From Plectrocnemia conspersa (lineage: Eukaryota > Arthropoda > Insecta > Trichoptera > Polycentropodidae), in contig VTFK01000377.1 of assembly GCA_009617715.1 (NCBI GenBank), positions 1 to 64,000 of the forward strand: a DNA stretch of 64,000 nucleotides, given 5' to 3'. Of the stretch, positions 50,536-63,800 are shown in pieces (within the stretch, counting starts at the first letter, position 1; every line of letters starts with the position of its first letter). A model generated the notes under the pieces. The model was not told where the DNA came from, searched no databases, and saw only the letters and a list, made by a program, of their open reading frames with translations. The translations under genes were made by a program, and so were the position numbers.

Positions 50536-51796
50536 TCTCGGTTCATGTTCTGACGAGCCCCATCGCCGCGCCGATCGGCCTCCGGCCCGGCCCTCACCGC
50601 AAAACACCAATGTTGCCACACTGCAATATTATGATGCGAGCTTGGGGGAAAACCATAATTATTCAAAAATGTCAGTTTATTTGCTTCATAAGTACTGCTT
50701 ATTACAAATAAGACACCATTTATTATTCTTAATTCTAACAGTTTCTATTGCCTGTTTTTCATTTTTAAAATCGAATAATAAATTTAGTGTTAAGTGCTTC
50801 TCTCTCAAAGGATCGCGATTGTGTAATGTCGTACTCCATATGAACTAAACCAAGTACGAGTTCATGAAATTTCCTTATCCCTATGGATATTTTACATGAT
50901 CGTTATCACATCGCCACGAGAGTGGTCTTGAACTATAAAATTAAATCGCGTGTCCGTTCGTACACATTTTCACTTAGTATAATGTTTGCGTTTGGCGTTT
51001 TATCATTATTAAGGTGATCAGACGTCAACATTTTAGAAGGATTGCTCTCCTCAAAAAGTTTGTTCTCCTTTGTCCTTATTGAACAAAAATTTCCAAGAAG
51101 ACGTTTTTTATAGCTCCTCGGCAATAATGACATATTCTCAAAATCTGGTCACTATACCATTATGTACTGTAAAAAATAAAGTTTTGCAATTAATGGCCAT
51201 TATGGGGGAAAAGCACTAAACAATTTTAGATCACCAAATTTTCACGTAAATCACAAGTTGAAAAGGTGCGAACATAAGACAATGCTTGTACATATTTCTG
51301 TGTATGCATACGTGCGCGCGGTGGTTTTAAAGGGTTGTGTTATTATAAAAGTTATAATATATATATATATGAAAATACCGATAATATAATTCGTAAGAAA
51401 CTAATTAATTGTGTTGTCCTGTGTTATTCAGTGATATCGAATACACTGATAAAGGTGTAATTGGGATTTTTATCAGATTTTTGGGAAATAAATACGCAAA
51501 TTGCGATAAAAAACTAAGTTTTAAATTTTAAAATGCATTTATTTAGCAGAACGTTGTTGGTCATTTTCACTTACATTAGGGTCAAAAGCATAAAAAAAGC
51601 AAAACAAATGTTCATAATAATCTGGTTTTTAAACATGGCGTCGATAAAATTGGCAAGTACCAATTATTTATATAAATTTAATAACAATAATATATATTTA
51701 TCAAATATGGTAACTCACCGACTTAAATATATGGTCGTACAATGGTACTCTTAAGACCGACAACAGCTGTCAGTGCGAGCGCCGTCGGCGCGTTTG
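50536..51796. promoter_or_regulatory. Divergent intergenic region between Ror and oaf
   Basis: About 1.26 kb lies between the two start codons, so it must hold both promoters and 5' UTRs. CpG-rich sequence occurs next to each gene: about 50540-50600 beside Ror and 51760-51860 overlapping oaf exon 1. A TA dinucleotide run lies at 51355-51370. No specific core promoter element can be assigned. The frame at 50933-51133 is not supported. Confidence 0.5.
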
Positions 51797-52273
51797 ATGG
51801 TCGTGTATTGTTCGGTACTCTTCGCGAAAATGTTCGCGGACGGCCGCGGCCTGCACTCCACTACGGTGCTTATTATATTTGTGATACAAATTGTACATAC
51901 GCAACTATTAATCAATGTCAAAAATCAGGTGAGCTACTTCCTCTTTTTGTATCGCTAACCTAAACGTCAACATTGCGCAAAATATCAAATAACCGCAAAT
52001 GTCATCGTAATAACATTATCGAAATTGCTAATTATCACTTGATACGCCTCAAATAGAGATTCAATCAAATCGGCGAAAAGAATACTTGTTGATCCAAATA
52101 TTATAATGTTACTTGTTTGACGTGTGTAAGTAATAATTAAAGTTTTATTTTTCTTCTAGGGTGGTGATGTTGTTCAAGAAACAATATGGTCAAATATTAG
52201 TGACGATACAGTCGTATTAGAATTTCAAAGGTCTGACGGTACTCTAATAACGCAACTCATAGATTTTACTAAT
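51797..52273 (+). CDS. oaf: Out at first (oaf), first two coding exons, partial
   Basis: Exon 1 runs from the ATG at 51797 to 51928 (donor CAG/GTGAGC) and exon 2 from 52160 (acceptor TTTTTCTTCTAG) to 52273 (donor AAT/GTAAGT); both junctions are phase 0. Exon 1 encodes a short N-terminal region and a hydrophobic signal stretch (TTVLIIFVIQIVHTQ), then LLINVKNQ. Exon 2 encodes GGDVVQETIWSNISDDTVVL followed by EFQRSDGTLITQLIDFTN, the hallmark N-terminal block of OAF proteins, secreted proteins conserved from insects to vertebrates whose molecular function is poorly known. A second in-frame ATG at 51830 sits closer to the hydrophobic core and could be the real start. The remaining exons, beginning with a segment like EVQILKALVLGEEE in relatives, were not found before the window end, so the second coding intron exceeds 11.7 kb or the gene is broken. 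Confidence 0.9.
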
Positions 52274-53919
52274 GTAAGTATGACAAATTCGTATTTTATT
52301 TAGTCAAATCGTAAAAATCATTATCTGCGCTTTTAGTTAAACAAAACTATTTTATTCTAAATTAATCGAGAAGTTACCGCGATGTGAGGTTGCTACATAA
52401 TGAGTTTTAACTTTAATCGAACTTATACCGAAATATCTTCTGTGACGTATTAATGTAAATTTTAAAACATATTTTTTATCTATAGAATATAAAAGGATGA
52501 CTATCAATTGCTACAATATATGGTTTAACATATAGTTGTACATTTAAAAAAATAATTTTAATAAAAACAAATTTCAAACAACCAAATTGTTTTAAAATAT
52601 TGCTTTACTCAATATTAAATATTATTGATTAACTAGTCATTTTGGTGTTTATATTGCCATAATCGAATCTGTTATAAAAAGTTTTTAAAATCTAGAATTT
52701 TGAAAAAAATTTAGGTATAATACTATTTGCTTCTCTTGTTTCAATATAATTGTTGACATGTTTTTCTAAGCCTGTTTCTGTATTTGTTTTTCTCATTTTA
52801 TAGTTTATTTTACCAATGCTCGCTGTTTACGTTTATACAACTGATATTCTGGCAGAATAAATTTAAATGAAGATATTTGATTTTTCTGCGTCGTCTTAAA
52901 ACTCGAGTTGACTTTTGACTGTTTGGAACGAATCGAAGTGTAAACACTGTTTTTCTCTGGTCTTTGATGATGATTGAGGCTTATGAGACTGTTCAAACCA
53001 GCAACATAGATTTCGCTACATGTTCGAGAGAACGGTTTCCGTTAGTATTTTTTAGTCTATTAGTTTAATATTCGGTTAAAGTAAAGCGTCGGTCGATTTT
53101 ATTGCTTTTGACGTGAATTTTTTACTTCTGAGAAGGGATAATTGTTTTTCCGCCCTCCTATTGACTAAAACTCGGTTTCAATATACTTTAACCAATACTC
53201 TCATATCAGAAGTCCGCAGTAATATCGGTAAGGATATCTATAATATTTTTTAAACATAGTGTAATATCGAAGTGCAGACAAACTATGAAGCAATATGCGA
53301 GATGTGACGTCTGTCTGTACTTCTTCCGCTTATTTTCCTCTGAGAGATGAGTTAACTTAGTTTGTATTTTGGACTTGACCTAATGAAAGTTATGAAATTA
53401 TAATTGGTTTTAGAACTTTTGTTAGGTTAGGTATGGGTTTGAACAGAAAATGTACGTTTCGCTAGTGTGAAATATAGTTTCAGCAAGAACAATGTATCGC
53501 AAAAATTTATCGTACAACTGAAAGACTATTCTCGATTAAAATAAAACATTCAGCACACTTAATCCTTGCGACGGTTTATACCTATAATAGGGCACAAAAT
53601 AATTTAATGTTCTCAAAATATATTGTCTAAATAATGAATTAAATTAAAAACAGCAATTTAATTTATTTAAAGAAAATATGTATGTAAATGTCAGAACAAA
53701 ACTTTTTAAATTGAGAACCATAGATAAAAAAATCATTTTGAGCGGTTGGAACAGACTGGTCGAAAAATTGTTTCCAAAATCCATCGATGGATTAACAGAT
53801 TTTACGACGAATTTTAGTAAATTGTCAATTCCAGGTAAAATATTGATAGATCACTGAGTAACCAATGAAATTAAATACTGGAAATTTTAGCATCAAATCA
53901 TTTAAAATGGCTTCTGAAA

Positions 53920-54012
53920 ATATAAAACATATTGGGCATGACATAGATACTTTTGGATTGCAATGGTAAAAACATTTTGGGCATACCATAGAAGCCTTTG
54001 AACTTCTAAAAG
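53920..54012. repeat. Imperfect 45 bp tandem duplication
   Basis: AAACATATTGGGCATGACAT and AAACATTTTGGGCATACCAT start adjacent similar units that continue as AGATACTTTTGGA and AGAAGCCTTTGAA. On the minus strand this yields a CPKCF/CPICF pattern in a spurious 92-codon frame, which I do not consider a zinc finger. Confidence 0.55.
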
Positions 54013-57000
54013 TTAATAGCGGTAGTTGCGACTTTGCCGAGAATACAATTTTAGCGTCATATCGTTTGTCAGTTGTCCTCGTAATTTCTTCATGGCAGTA
54101 CACTTAAATGCCGTCGTTTTTATTCGTAGGAATAAAATTCTATTAGTGTTTAAAAATTGTCGCATCTTATACAATGATTCAGGCTGATCGCCACATACCT
54201 GATGTACTTTTGCATTAGTTGGGGAAGTATAGTATATTTTGTAAAATACCCATTTTTAGTTTCGGTGGTTGCATTACTTCCTTTTTGAATTCGTATTCTA
54301 TGGATTTTGTTATAATTTTTGTTATGATAGTTGTTACACGTTCAAAGACGATAAGAAATGTACTTAAATCAGACTGAATGCTCATTTTTAATAATTACAG
54401 AAAATATGTTTAAATACCAAAGGCAATCATTTACATCATTTGCAATAACGTACCATTAAAACGGCGGTAACCTTTATATCGACCTAATGGTTATATCTTA
54501 TATCTATAAAGTAATAAATAAAATTATTAATAATTCGTGTAATGCTTGTAATAATAGTGAAATAGTATTATCAAAACAATTATTGTACTCGAGAATAATT
54601 CATCTCTGTCACATAATGTAAACTCGATACGTCTACACTTGCTTTCTTATGAGCGTTTCGCGTGATCCTTTCCATGTAATGCTCGAGGGAATGAAATAAA
54701 AAAAATGTTTTTTCTTGTTAATTGTTTACACGTTTTCTCCATATCTATCCATCGTTACTTTTACGGGTGTAATTATGCGGAATTTTCATTATTGCCGTGT
54801 ATTTTTTTTATGCGACGAGAAAACGTTTTTGCTTGTGCACTATAACTATTTTTCCTCCATTGTTTTCGAATATCCTGTCTGGCGCCGGACGTCTGTAGAC
54901 TGAATGGAACACAGCGCAGTTTTTCCAGAGAGCTTTTTCTTTGCTCATTAGCTTTTATTTTTTCTTTAGCTCTATAATTAGTTTTCTTGTATTAAGACTT
55001 TTTTTAAATAAATAATATATTAGTGTTTCTAAAAATACACAAAACTAGTATTTCCTTAATATTTTTGTGTATAACCATACTTCAAATCGATCATAACGCG
55101 TGATAATAACATTGTTGTATTTTATAAAATCAGATAGTATGTAATAATATTGATCTACAATGAATATAAAATTAAATTATAAATGCAATTGTGGTCAATA
55201 ATAAAATATTAATTATTTTACTTGTGAATAACATGCGTTATACGCAAATCTGGGCATTATTTTGCTTATCAATTATTATCTTATTCTTAACACTTGATCG
55301 CGTCATAATAAATTAATCTCTAGATTACTGCATTACTGATAGGTTTTTATTCATATGGTATTTTATTATTATTATATATTTTAACAATCGATTCTGCTGC
55401 ACAAAATTAGTAATGTTGGGTATCGTACAGATTATGGCATTTTGGGCCTTATAAAATAATATGTATCTATCGTTTGACGGGTTAATGTGAAAATATCTTT
55501 AAATTTGAATTAATCTATAAGTTTGTCAAATAACCCTTTAATAGTTAATGTTCGAAATGGGTCGCAAATGAGATTGATTCCTATGAGTATACGTTTATGT
55601 ATTTCTTATCTATATATTATTTTCCATAAATATATAATCTAATACCGAATAGAAAATGATTTTAATTAAGAAATAATAATATACTATAAATACTATTTTA
55701 GAAAATACTTTGATCTTGATTATTCACATAGATTTTTAGTGATAAATGTTCCAGTTTTTTGTATAAAAGTAGTTTTGTCGTCGCAGTACTTATTGTTTGT
55801 GGTAAAGGTAAACGGTTTAAATCGTTATTTTTATATGAACTTTTATAATTCTCGCCTATTCTTAAAACAAAGACGGGGGAAATCTTATGATGCACAATTT
55901 ATTTAAGTGTATCATTGCCACTTATTGCTTCAAAACTGTTCTTACTTGTTCAAAACTTTCACATAAAATATCACTTTTTATGTCCTTTCTCTTACAGATT
56001 AAATTACTAATTTAAGTTGGTCAATAGTTTATTTAGATATATCGTTAGTGTTTTTGGTCGTAACGTAGAAAGAAATGCATATATTTTACAAAACAAATCA
56101 AAATTCGGCTTGAATGAATAAGTTGTAAAAACTAAGTAATTTATTTCTCATATTACCTGTGAGTATTAAGTTTTATAAAGAACATACCGATAAAAAATTT
56201 CAAAGATATAATATTTTGACAGAATTTAAAAATCAAATTTAAACTTCACCATGATCCAAATATTTACATTTATAAAAATTTAGTATATAAGAACATACTA
56301 AATTTTCTTGAGAAAATATTTAAAATTTTGCCATTCTTTAAAAAAAAAATTAAAAAAACATCGTAACGAAAAGTAAAGTAATTGTCACATTTAACCCTTT
56401 TAGATACTTTAGCTGTAATAATCAATCATAAGTTTATATTAATAATTACATACTTTGTGATTATACAAATATTTCAATCCCCCAACACAGATTTTAGTCA
56501 CTAATCACACTGAGCCGTCCGAGAAACGTCATAAGCTGCTCTGAAAATTAACCTATTATAATTGTTTCTACAGTGTAATAACGTTTACTTTCATTCCTCA
56601 CGCATATTATGTACCTATATATTTCATTATCTACTCGATATCCACAACACACTTTATTTCTCATATTACTTGCAAGTATTTCGTTTTATATACATACTAA
56701 TTTTACTATTACTAAACATTTTGAATTTATTATATGAAAAAAAATATTAAAAATTCTTAACGTAGATACATTAAAAAATCGTTATATACGATAAGGAAAA
56801 TTGAGTTAATTATACCAATTTAGGTTTTGCTTCTTTATGTTAATAGTTTATTTTTTAGAAGCAATGATAATCTTGATCTATTGCACTTGGTTTCGGAGTC
56901 CGTCGAAGATTTCATTAATAAGATTATGTTTTATATTGTTTATATAGTTTAATCTATTTATATTTTAAACCCTTATTATATTATCATAGTTAAAACGTAC

Positions 57001-58179
57001 CTAGTTAATTTGCATTTTGAATATTTATATTCAGTTGAATCGAACAAATGCACATGTAAAATTAACAAAATTTATTTTTATAAATAAATAACTGTCAACT
57101 TGTTTTATATTTAAATGCTGAATTTTCATTGGTCGACAGCCAAAGCCTCCATTCAAAAACAAAATAATTTAATACCTCGGACTGGAAATCAATTAAGCAT
57201 ACTTAAATTTTATTTGAATATAGTGTTATAATTTTGAAACGAGTCCGTCCGACACTGGAAGCTTAGAACAATTATATATAAAAATATATAAATTAAATAC
57301 TTAGATATATTCATATGGAACTGATATACATACGTATATTAATAATATATAATGATTTAAACAGTTTTAGAAATTGGTTATGATTGAATTAATTAAAATT
57401 CAACACAGAAAAAATAAATGTTTATTTATGTCAATTTAATAAAATTAAATGAATTACGGAATTTCAATTTTAAGATGGACAAAATACATTTAGAAATAGT
57501 TGATATTACTTAGTATTTATGTCCTTATATATTATGCGATATCATTGTTTAATGTACGCGTTCATTAAAGTTTATATTACAGAAATATATTTTTTTTACT
57601 ATAAAAGGCGGTGGTTTGGTTAAACCAAATCTGACGATCGAAGTGGAACGACTGATTTTCTCTGGACTGATATTTGACGGACGGATATTTGTAATACAGG
57701 CAACGGTGGTTTCGCTATCTACTCAGGGAAACGGTTTTATCTTGTCTTTCACTAGATGCATCGGTGCATTCCTACCTTAGTTGCCAATAACAAATATGTT
57801 AGCTGTTGTTGAACATTTATTTTGTGGTTATGTATTACAATTACACGATTGAAACGATTATAATTACGCGCTCACCATGACGTCCGTCCGTCACGTCGCT
57901 AAACGTCCTTGCCGCCAGAAATAATATGTTGTTTTTTGTCAATCTATTTTATAAACAAATAACATATTATAATTAAAAAGACAATCAGTAATTATTAGGA
58001 GGTTATGTAAACAGTTGTTTGCGATTATAATCAATTACCGAGACAATGGAATAGATTTCTCTGCAAAAATATTTCTGACTTGATTTAAAAAATATAATTA
58101 GAAAAGAGATATACGATTGATACTGTGTACGCGTGTGCATTGTAGGTACATACATGTTCTACATTTAAGGCAACATCAA

Positions 58180-58740
58180 AATAGATTCTAGTTCGTGTAT
58201 TTTTGTACCGTTTTCGGTCGAGCGTCTCCAGCTCGAGCGCGAAGAGCTTTCAATCCATTGTTAGTCGCCCGCAGTCGTAGAAACGAAGCTTTTAAAAAAA
58301 TCCCCCTATATAAAGTGTATGCGCTCACAGAAACGCTTACGTTGACGTCGTTTACACTCCTTTTGACACAGAGAGGGATTGTATTTGTAGGTTGGATATA
58401 AGTATGTGTGTGTATTTCACAAAAAAATGCGTTGGTCCAAGTAGCATTTTCCTTAGAAGCTCTCGACAATACCTCGTTCCTCAAAAGCTACGTATTTCAG
58501 TCGGTCGGACACGAACAGTGAGGCTTTCCATTTTTGCCTGATTGCCCTAAGGATAAAGCTCCACGTTCCGTCTTTATCACTTCCGCTTCCGGGGGCCAAG
58601 TGTTTAGAGACATGGGTATTTATGCAAAAATTGCTCTCTCCTACCTGTCTGTTCCTCTTCTTATTCTGTCTTCTTTTGCCCTTATTTTTACGGTGCTGAA
58701 GCCGGACCGCAGACATTTCACATAAAGGATCTCCCTTTGT
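58180..58740. promoter_or_regulatory. GC-richer island in the oaf intron
   Basis: This block has higher GC and CpG than the intron around it and a TATA-like word at about 58305. It is open on both strands for 60-98 codons but without domain similarity. It could be an enhancer, an alternative promoter or an old insertion. Confidence 0.3.
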
Positions 58741-59193
58741 TTTGCGTCATGTTTTCCGCTTTAAACTTCCCTTTCGGTATAAAAATATGATACGCGTCTT
58801 TTTTGCTTTTTATGATTATGTTGTTTAAACAACAGAATAAAATGAAAATATGTTAAAGAACCATGGCGAGAGACACACATTTTCATTTGATATTACCAAT
58901 TTAACGAGGTTGCCTAAAGCTAACTTAGAAAGCGATCGCTTCCAGTATCAAATTACTCAATTGTGTATTCGCGATAATTTAATAATGTGTTTTCCGATAA
59001 TTTATGGACTTGAACGTAATATTTAATTAACGTTATCCGGTGAGAGGCCGTCTTTGTTGATGAATTATTAAAGTATTACGCAATAATGAATTCATCAGTC
59101 GATCGTCTTATTCTTGTTTGTTAATTAATGATAATAACAATTCATTAGTCCCCTTTAACGTTTGAATCGTTTTAAGCTGTTATTTATATAAAT

Positions 59194-60870
59194 CAGTGAT
59201 GAGCAACTTTTTTTTTGTAATGGGCCACAACTCACACACAAAAATGAGTTGTGATTAGGGTTGGAAACATTATAAAGCTCTAAACTGTGAATGCTAAAAA
59301 GGTCACCTCAGAAATTTTCACAAAAATGTCTAGTGGGAGCTAAAAATAGGTCATCGCGGTTTTTTTGTACACTTAAGGATTCGACGGGAGTTAAAAAAGG
59401 ACGGCAATTTGAATTCCGGGACAATCCGGTGTAATCTAGGACTGTTGGTAACCCTAGTTGTGATTAGTTTTATTTATAATACAATAATATAATAATACAC
59501 GTATATATGAGGCTATTACTTTTTATTTAGCTTTTCAAATACATTTTTAAAAACTACAGATATTACATACAAATAAAAATATCAACGTATTTTTAATAAG
59601 ATATTTGGCAATGTTTTTCACCAAGAAATTTATCAATGTTTGCCAGTATCGAAGATATTGCAATTCGTAAGCAATTTTCCAGACACCCGTCATCAAGATG
59701 GTTTCAATAGTATTGCAAATTTGAAATTTTTAGATATTCTTTCATTATCTAAATTGAACGGGGATAAAAAAATTCAAAAGGAGTTTTATGCTCCCGTAAA
59801 CTTTTAAAACGTGAATCAAATTCTTGCTGAAGCCTTTGAATTTCGTCTGCATACTTTTTCATGTTAGATGGATTCCTTAATATCTGAAAATGTGCCAGAT
59901 AATTCGAATTAAGTTGACGATTCCATTATTAAAAGTTTTTATTTTATCTTATCAAAAAAAAAATCATTTATCAGTTTATTTGGTCCTTGCAGACTTATAT
60001 TCAAATCATTTAAATGTTGAATAATATCAATATAAAATTAAAAATCACACATCCATTCCTTGTCATAAAATCCATAAAATGGATATTCCTTCATCTCCAA
60101 GAATAGCTTAATTTTCTCTCTTAATTCATAAAAGCGTATAAAAATTAGTATTTCCCCCCGACTTAACCGTCGATCTTCGATGTTAAAAAAATCAACATTC
60201 GCTTTCCAAGTCATTATTTTTTTTTAAATTAGCGATGATTCAGTCCGTGAGTAAAATTAACAATTTTGAGGATCGGTGAAATAATATTAGTCATTTTAAA
60301 ATTGTACACAATTTTTCTTGATGTTAAATGCAGTGGATAATAACATTTTTTTTTATAATAGTCTTGAACCTCCAATATTCATACTAAACATGGCTCGAGC
60401 TTCATCTGTATATATTCCCACGTTTTTTTCTATTGGGATGCTTGGTCCATATTAGTTTTCAATTCTTCATACACATATATTCCGGTAGCAGTTACTTTTA
60501 ACGGAACTAAGGTTGCTAGTTCTTCGAATAAAACAGAAAGTTGTGCTGCGTCAGTAACGTCACAGCTTTCATCCAAAGCTAAAGACATCCATTCCAGCTT
60601 CGAAATTCGCTTCTTGAAACTGCATTCGATATTATTTAAAAGATCATCAATTCTTCTTGAAATTAAAAATTTAAACTAATTTTCGAGATTATGTATTTTG
60701 TGTTTGGAAAAGCAACGTCTGCTACAGCTTCTAAGCTTTCTTTTACCAATTTTGACCAGGTTTGACGTGAAGTAGAAAGCGGCTGCTTACTCATTTTTTC
60801 GGTAGATACTTTTGGTGGTAGTTCAGAGTTTGGTTAAACTGAAGAAAAGAAAAGTTTTGACTTATGAAAG
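59194..60870 (-). mobile_element. Decayed hAT transposon, GTF2IRD2/ZBED-like transposase
   Basis: The plus-strand end at 59194, CAGTGATGAGCAACTTTTTT followed by GTAATGGGCCACA, is a typical hAT terminus. Minus-strand fragments between about 59550 and 60870 follow the order of GTF2IRD2-like transposases: LEWMSLALDESCDVTDAAQL, WEYIQMKLEPCL (shifted) next to VGIYTDEARAMFSMNIGG, then ISPILKIVNFTHGLNHR, RRLSRGEILIFIRFYELREK and HLNDLNISLQGPNK. Numerous stops and frameshifts show it is dead. The opposite terminal repeat was not found. Confidence 0.75.
59259..59455. mobile_element. Small MITE nested in the hAT remnant
   Basis: The insert starts GGTTGGAAAC and ends GTTGGTAACCCT, giving short imperfect inverted ends (AGGGTTGG / AGGGTTACC). 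It is flanked by perfect direct repeats AGTTGTGATTAG at 59247-59258 and 59456-59467, which mark the target duplication. The perfect flanks show that it inserted later than the host hAT element. Confidence 0.7.
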
Positions 60871-63800
60871 TAGCATGAAAGGTCATGATGAAAATGTATT
60901 GTAGATTATTGCCCTCCTTAATCACACCTATGCAGTAGTTAATGTTGCTAATAACAATCATAAAATTAAAGTTACAGAAACGCTTCCAAAGAACGTTTTA
61001 GAACTCAGTGTAATACACAACTTTGCAATCAAACATTTGCCATTTTATACAAATTCCGAATTTTATCAACATCCTTAAGCACACATATGCAATAGTTAAC
61101 TTCACTAATAACTTCCGTAAAAGAGTTTTTTCAACGGTAAAAATCGCGAGTGGGCATTGTTGTGATAATATACGTTAATCCTTCTGTTAAATTATAGATA
61201 GAAGAGTGGTTCAACTGATGAATCCGACACCATCATCGTCGCGCTATAAATACTACCAACGATTTTAAAATTTTTTGCGCCTTTTTTGAAATTGCTATTG
61301 TGGGTTGATCGCTTTATGAAAACGGGACATTTCGGCGTCTCGAAGCTGTGTTGGGGACAATGGGACAATCCACCTAAAAATGTGATGATTCCGTTCAAAA
61401 CGGGACTTATGGTCACATTATGTATGAAGGATAATATGAGCCAAAAATTTTTGGCCTTCCCTTGTGATAAAAAAATAAAAATGATTTTAATATAAAACTG
61501 AGTGTTACCCCACTTACAGTCTGCAGTCTTGCGGTTTTGTTCGAATCAATTACATTTTTTATTATGCGACATATATCTTTAATTATTTGAATTGCCACCA
61601 ACGTGGAACGCTTTGGGTTGACGCCTTTCATGTTTCAGCGGTAGATTTACAATGGTAATAATGTAACAAGATCTCATCCCTATATACACATATATATATA
61701 TTTTTTTTTCTTATATACTTATTCAGTGTATGAACAACAATGCCGCATATACACAAGATTTGTCATAATTTAACAAGACACTTTCGTCCTTGGAGAAATT
61801 CTGAGAGCATTCTCTCTCACTAAAGCGCTCTGAATTCATCCGCAGATTTTATACTCCATCAAGCGTTTTGCGCCCGCGTACTTGCGTATGTACACATAAT
61901 ACTCGTACGTGCATGCCTGGAATACCTAGTTATGTATACACAAATCCACGCTAGGCTCTTTGCCAAGAAGTTTGTCGGTCGGGCGTTTAACAAGCGACTT
62001 CGACAACATTAAGACGTTCCGCACGGGGCGTCAAACTTCCACCGGGTGACGTTTATTGACTCCCTCCCCCGGGGGCGGCATATTTTATATTCGAAAATCT
62101 ATTTTCATACATAGCATATCCGGCGAGCGGCTGTTGACTGTTAAATAACGAATCGATTATCTGGCGCTTGCGATTGACAGATCCCTTTCGGTTCGCCTTG
62201 CAAATTCGATTTTGAACGAACGAATTTGATAACCGCGCTCACAATGTTCCGAAAGCTCTAATAATTTATGTGCGGCTGCTTCCGACGCATTATAAATATA
62301 TCGATGTCGCTTTTCCAGGCCAGGATGGTATTTTTTTATTGTTGTTATTATGCCTGTGCGCAATGTACATAAAAAGGTTTCACGTTTTCACGCGGATGAT
62401 ATACGAAGTGGAAAATAAACGCGTCGGATGAAAGCGAATCGAACGGTTCCATTTACGCTGGTTTTGTATACAACCGGCACAAAATATTCTTGTAAATCCT
62501 CAATACTACAGAAAATATAAATAATAACTATTGTGTTTGCATATTAACTAAAACTACGTATAAAATAATCGTATTATTTGTAAATAAACATAACTAGTTA
62601 TTAATAAAATAAATTTAAGTATGTTATAATTTGCCTGCCAGGTCATAATTAAATATAATTAAATCAAGCCATAATTAAAATTAAATTAAAAAAAAAAATC
62701 TTGTATCGTCAGCTTAGAGTTATGTACCACACAACCAATAGTGATGAAGTCAGCAATGCGTGTAGCAACATCGTATCGGATTACAAGGTGAATTTTTTTT
62801 ATCCATATTGGATTTGTTAATTCAGTTCAATAAGCTAATCTTACAAATAAGCTTCATTGTGGTATTCTCAAAGTCTTAATCAATCCCTTTCCACACACCG
62901 AACAATAATTCGCCCAATTCGCACGCACTTTTCTATATTCATTTGTACTATATTTAGCTTAAGCTTATCTTATATATTATATAAGTAGTCCGAGGGCCGC
63001 GTTAAAATAATGTATATACGGCCAACAAAAAATAATATTTTTGCTTATCGAGTTTGCCTAGTTTTAGGATTATTATATTTGCGCAACGCAAACTTTAAGC
63101 CCTTTCTAGCGATGTATAGCTTCAAGTGTAAATTGTTTTAGAATATAACTTGCACTTTAACTCTGTTAGATTGTTCATTAAATTTATTATTTGATATCGA
63201 TGTATATGTATATTTATCATTTTGCTGATAATACAAAGTGAAGTTTCGATATGTGAAGGAATATTAATGAGATATATTTTAAAAATTACCTGACGATGTT
63301 CCAAATTTCATTTGACATAACCAAAACAATTCAGCATTGTGAAGAGCTTACTGAAACTACGTCAGATAAGTAACAAGCTTGCCAGTGTCAGACAACAAAC
63401 AAAGGTACTTCGTACCCTGAACTCAATTAAAACAAAGACTTTAGAATCTGTTTAGATTTGTCAATATTCTAACTGAAACATTATCATATTGATTATTTTT
63501 AAATATAAATTCCATACACGTATTTACCCTACAATGCTAAATTAACACAATTGATATTATATGAAGGTTATCGAAGGGATGCGACCTGACTAAAAGTTTA
63601 CGACGAAGTTTTCAAGTTTCGCTTTAACTTCATCGAATACTAATTTCAGTCTTAGCTACTTTCGAAACCGATAAACTAATATTCAAAACTCTGTACCTGT
63701 ATATGTTTTATACTAGTATGTTTACGTTGTTTGTATGTTCTCAAATTTACTCCAATTTCGTTTGTCCCTTATGTAAAACAACTTTTCCATATGGCACATA

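Larger units (their letters stand above)
52274..59193 (+). other. Presumed long intron of oaf, first part
   Basis: No further oaf exon or other gene is recognised. Composition is mostly AT-rich, with more balanced islands at about 54600-54910 and 58180-58740. The latter contains CCCCCTATATAAAGTG at about 58302, a TATA-like word. A 45 bp imperfect tandem duplication occurs at about 53920-54010, and TTATTTCTCATATTAC is found at 56141 and again at 56657 with related flanks. Confidence 0.45.

Noticed and set aside
50143..50619. Upstream ATG at 50619 as the Ror start
   Set aside because: It would add 28 mostly Arg/Gly residues in front of a good signal peptide; the ATG at 50535 is the better start.
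53825..54103. CPKCF...CPICF pattern suggesting a zinc finger on the minus strand
   Set aside because: The pattern comes from a 45 bp tandem duplication in intronic DNA; spacing does not fit a known zinc-finger class.
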